Origin: Firmicutes bacterium ADurb.Bin248
Lineage (GTDB): Bacteria; Bacillota; Clostridia; Christensenellales; CAG-138
DNA: 48,000 nucleotides
Assembly (NCBI GenBank): GCA_002069725.1
Contig: MWBW01000019.1
Location: forward strand, 1 to 48,000
Direction: 5' to 3'
Below are positions 45,300 through 48,000 of this stretch, in pieces. The notes under the pieces are model-generated. The model was not told the DNA's origin. It ran no database searches and was given only the letters and a program-made list of their open reading frames with translations. Position numbers and translations under genes: made by a program. Positions within the stretch are counted from its first letter, which is position 1, and the number at the start of each line of letters is the position of its first letter.

Positions 45300-46747
45300 G
45301 CCGCTCAAGCTATCCGCTGATCTTCGAACGCTCCCGCCCCGGCAGGACGGGATGCGATTTGCCCCCGCTCGACGTGCCCGCGCTCGAAGGCCTGATCCCG
45401 GAGGGACTCGTCGCCAGGGTCACTTTACCGCTGCCCGAGGTCGCGGAGGTGGACGTCGTCCGGCACTACACGAACCTCTCGCGCCGCAACTTCGGCGTGG
45501 ACAACGGCTTCTATCCTCTGGGAAGCTGCACGATGAAATACAATCCCAAGCTCAACGAGGAGGTTTCGGCCCTCTTCGACGGCCTGCATCCGCTTGCGGA
45601 CGACGACTGCGCCATGGGCGCCATACGGCTGATGGCGGAGCTTGAAAGGCAGCTTTGCGCGATCACGGGCTTCGATAAGTTCACTCTGCAGCCCGCCGCG
45701 GGCGCGCACGGGGAACTGACCGGCCTTATGCTGATCCGCGCGTACCACGACATGCGCCAGGACTTCAACCGCAACGTCATGCTCGTGCCCGACTCGGCGC
45801 ACGGCACCAACCCGGCCTCGGCCGTCATGGCGGGGTTTGAAACCAGGGAGCTCGTCTCCGCGCCGGACGGCGGCATCGACCTCGAGGCGCTTCGCGCGGC
45901 CTGCGGGCCGGACACGGCGGGCCTCATGCTCACGAACCCCTCTACGCTGGGCCTGTTTGAAAAGAACATCGTCGAGGTCGCGCACATCGTCCACGAGGCG
46001 GGCGGCCTGCTCTATTACGACGGGGCGAACCTCAACGCCGTCATGGGCGTCGCGCGCCCGGCGGACATGGGCTTCGACGTCATGCACATCAACCTGCACA
46101 AAACCTTCTCCACGCCGCACGGCGGCGGCGGCCCGGGCAGCGGCCCGGTGGGCGTCACGGCGGAGCTGATCCCGTATCTGCCCTATCCCGTCGTCATGAT
46201 GGGCGGGGCCGGCACGGCCTCGCTCGATTACGACCGCCCGCTCTCCATAGGCAAGGTCAAGGGTTTCTACGGCAACTTCGCCGTGATGGCGCGCGCCTAC
46301 GCGTATATATTGAGCCTCGGCGCCGAGGGGCTGCGCGAGGCCAGCCAGAACGCCGTGCTCAACGCGAACTACGTCATGAACGCGCTCAGGGACGTTTACG
46401 ACGTGCCGCACGAGAGGATCTGCATGCACGAGTGCGTGCTCGCGCCCACGAAGAGGATGCTCGACAACGGCGTACACACGACGGATATCGCCAAAACCCT
46501 CATCGACTACGGCTACCATCCGCCGACGATTTACTTCCCGCTCATCGTGCACGAGGCCATCATGATCGAGCCGACCGAGAGCGAGAGCCGCGAGACGCTC
46601 GACGGCTTCATCGCCGCCATGCGCGAGATCGCGCGCGTCGCCCTCGAGGAGCCCGGCCGGCTGCACGCCTCCCCGGCGACCACGCCCGTGGGCAGGCCCG
46701 ACGAGGTGCAGGCCGCGAGAAAACCGGTGGTAAGATTCTGTGAGTAA
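45296..46747 (+). CDS. gcvPB: Glycine dehydrogenase subunit 2 (GcvPB)
   Basis: C-terminal half of the P protein; it holds the PLP. The 483-residue protein has the PLP lysine in [18 protein letters not shown] and the blocks [15 protein letters not shown] and [12 protein letters not shown]. The start is the ATG overlapping the gcvPA stop. The TAA stop lies at the start of an AATTGAC repeat followed by a terminator. Last gene of the operon. Confidence 0.96.
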   Translation: MSRSSYPLIFERSRPGRTGCDLPPLDVPALEGLIPEGLVARVTLPLPEVAEVDVVRHYTNLSRRNFGVDNGFYPLGSCTMKYNPKLNEEVSALFDGLHPLADDDCAMGAIRLMAELERQLCAITGFDKFTLQPAAGAHGELTGLMLIRAYHDMRQDFNRNVMLVPDSAHGTNPASAVMAGFETRELVSAPDGGIDLEALRAACGPDTAGLMLTNPSTLGLFEKNIVEVAHIVHEAGGLLYYDGANLNAVMGVARPADMGFDVMHINLHKTFSTPHGGGGPGSGPVGVTAELIPYLPYPVVMMGGAGTASLDYDRPLSIGKVKGFYGNFAVMARAYAYILSLGAEGLREASQNAVLNANYVMNALRDVYDVPHERICMHECVLAPTKRMLDNGVHTTDIAKTLIDYGYHPPTIYFPLIVHEAIMIEPTESESRETLDGFIAAMREIARVALEEPGRLHASPATTPVGRPDEVQAARKPVVRFCE

Positions 46748-46770
46748 TTGACGATCAGGCTTGGTTCCGG

Positions 46771-46803
46771 CGGTTCCCGCTTCACGGCGGGAGCCGCTTT
46801 TCC
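46771..46803 (+). terminator. Terminator of the gcv operon
   Basis: CGGTTCCCGC and GCGGGAGCCG form a 10-bp stem (one G-U pair), followed by CTTTTCC. A second GC-rich hairpin without T run (GCGGGCG/CGCCCGC) lies at 46812-46834. The remaining gap to 46968 is A+T-rich, with no gene seen. Confidence 0.75.
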
Positions 46804-46968
46804 ATTGCCGCGCGGGCGGATGCCGTTCGCCCGCGATTCGCCGCCGCGCGTGAAAAGGGAAACCCTTTCTTAATATTAAAATAATGGTCGCTTATTTCAC
46901 TTTGTGCAACCTGAAAAGCGCGCAAAGCGTTCTAGTTGTAAAATACTTGTAAATACGGCCGGGCCGAT

Positions 46969-46997
46969 TTGCCGGGGCGTTGCAGGTATGATATGAT
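46969..46997 (+). promoter_or_regulatory. Promoter of the lipoprotein gene
   Basis: TTGCCG (46969-46974), 17 bp, TATGAT (46992-46997). At the expected start point lies an inverted repeat AATTGCG-N8-CGCAATT (46998-47019), a possible operator. Confidence 0.55.
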
Positions 46998-47053
46998 AAT
47001 TGCGTTGTATTGCGCAATTTGAGAATTCGTTTGCGTTGGAGGATAACAAAAGC

Positions 47054-48000
47054 ATGAAAAGAATCATTGCGGCCCTGCTGGTGCTCTCGATGGCCCTCGC
47101 TTTCGCTGCGTGCGGCGGGGACGCGGAGAACACTTCTCCCATCGACGTCGACCCGACCACGCCCTCCCCGTCGCCCGTCGGGGAGGACCCCGCGGGCCTC
47201 GGGCTCAAGCGGGAATATTCGCAGACCATGGGCATGGTCGCCGCGGGATACATCCACTCGCTCGGCCTTCGCTCCGACGGCACCGCGCTCAGCGCGGGGC
47301 ACGATTATTACGGCCAGCGCCGGGTAAGCGACTGGGCGGACGTCGTCTACGTCGCGGCGGGCAAATCCGTTTCCGTCGGCGTCAAGGCGGACGGTACGCT
47401 CGTCTTTGCCGGGAAGCTGACGGACGAGGCCGCGCTCGCCGCCGCCTCCGCCTGGACGAATGTCTTTACGGCCGACGCGGGCGGCGATTTCGTCGCGGCG
47501 CTCTTAAACGACGGCACGGTCGTGGCCGCGGGGGACAACTCCGCCGGCCAGTGCGACGTTTCCGGCTGGAGCGACATCGTCGCCATCGCCTGCGGCGACG
47601 CGTTCACCGTGGGCCTTACGGCCGACGGCACGGTCGTGGCCACTTCCGGCGCGCCCGCCGCCGTGACTTCGTGGAAAGAGATCAAAAAGATCGCCGCGGG
47701 CGGCGCAGCCGCCGTCGCGGGCATCACATCCGCGGGCGGGCTCGTCACGACGCTCGACGTCGCGGCGGACAGCGGGTTTGCAGACCTCGTCGACATCGGC
47801 GCGGACGACTGCGGCGTCGCCGGCGTGCGCGCGGACGGCACGGTCGTCACTTCGTTGGGCGCCGACATCACCTACGACCCCGACTATAACTACGGCGAGG
47901 TCGACCTTTCGACCGTCACGGACGCCGTGGCCATATCCGTGGGCGCGAAACACGTCGTTGTCATGAGGAAGGACGGCTCGGCCGCGGCTTACGGCGTCAA
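47054..48000 (+). CDS. Lipoprotein with RCC1-like repeats (partial, runs off the right edge)
   Basis: The first 315 residues are visible. A signal peptide (MKRIIAALLVLSMALAFAAC) ends in a lipobox with Cys20, so the protein is tethered outside the membrane. A short Thr/Ser/Pro linker follows. Then come repeats of about 45-50 residues, each with an I/V-x-A-G-x-x-x-x-x-G-L-x-x-D-G-T-V-V-A-x-G pattern, as in RCC1-type propellers (for example VYVAAGKSVSVGVKADGTLV and VAIACGDAFTVGLTADGTVV). TTGGAGGATAAC precedes the start. The ligand is unknown; such proteins are common surface proteins in gut Firmicutes. Confidence 0.85.
   Translation, partial: MKRIIAALLVLSMALAFAACGGDAENTSPIDVDPTTPSPSPVGEDPAGLGLKREYSQTMGMVAAGYIHSLGLRSDGTALSAGHDYYGQRRVSDWADVVYVAAGKSVSVGVKADGTLVFAGKLTDEAALAAASAWTNVFTADAGGDFVAALLNDGTVVAAGDNSAGQCDVSGWSDIVAIACGDAFTVGLTADGTVVATSGAPAAVTSWKEIKKIAAGGAAAVAGITSAGGLVTTLDVAADSGFADLVDIGADDCGVAGVRADGTVVTSLGADITYDPDYNYGEVDLSTVTDAVAISVGAKHVVVMRKDGSAAAYGV

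Overview
The window reads as chromosomal DNA of a GC-rich, anaerobic, fermentative Firmicute, most likely a member of the Clostridia. The evidence is a T-box leader, an Rrf2 regulator, an RpiR regulator, pyruvate:ferredoxin oxidoreductase, an ATP-type PEP carboxykinase, a split glycine decarboxylase (GcvPA/GcvPB) and an energy-converting [NiFe] hydrogenase. Species cannot be told from sequence alone. No rRNA, tRNA, transposase or prophage gene was seen.

Layout. 1-8106: a complete type I-C CRISPR-Cas locus on the minus strand (cas3, cas5c, cas8c, cas7c, cas4, cas1, cas2, leader, and the leader-proximal end of the array, which runs off the left edge). Between cas3 and cas5c, on the plus strand, is what looks like a crRNA-like regulatory RNA gene: promoter, degenerate repeat with the same type of 11-nt handle as the array, and a spacer-like stretch matching the start region of the divergent cas promoter at 14 of 16 positions, with the first two mismatches at positions 6 and 12. 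This is the strongest signal in the window. 8336-10974: cysE, cysK and a divergent Rrf2 regulator; both cys promoters carry the same inverted-repeat operator. 10983-11114: a candidate small RNA with its own promoter and terminator. 11168-15770: hypF, hypC, hypD, hypE. 15880-25942: a 12-gene operon, with a terminator-like hairpin in its leader, for a complex I-like group 4 [NiFe] hydrogenase and its maturation endopeptidase.

26324-35803: pckA, a GPH-family transporter with a large insert, a PHP-domain phosphoesterase, an RpiR regulator and nifJ. 35804-38445: a repeat-rich gap, then metG with a T-box leader. 38546-42255: a minus-strand group of dusB with an upstream membrane-anchored protein, and greA-lysS from a promoter overlapping the dusB stop. 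42460-46747: gcvT-gcvH-gcvPA-gcvPB. 47054-48000: the start of a lipoprotein with RCC1-like repeats.

How they work together: NifJ makes reduced ferredoxin from pyruvate, the hydrogenase can reoxidise it to H2 while moving ions, and the Hyp proteins build the Fe(CN)2CO part of its active site (hypA and hypB are not here). PckA and the glycine cleavage proteins link this to central and one-carbon metabolism. Several families of short dispersed repeats sit at gene ends and in places supply stop codons and the last few residues of proteins.
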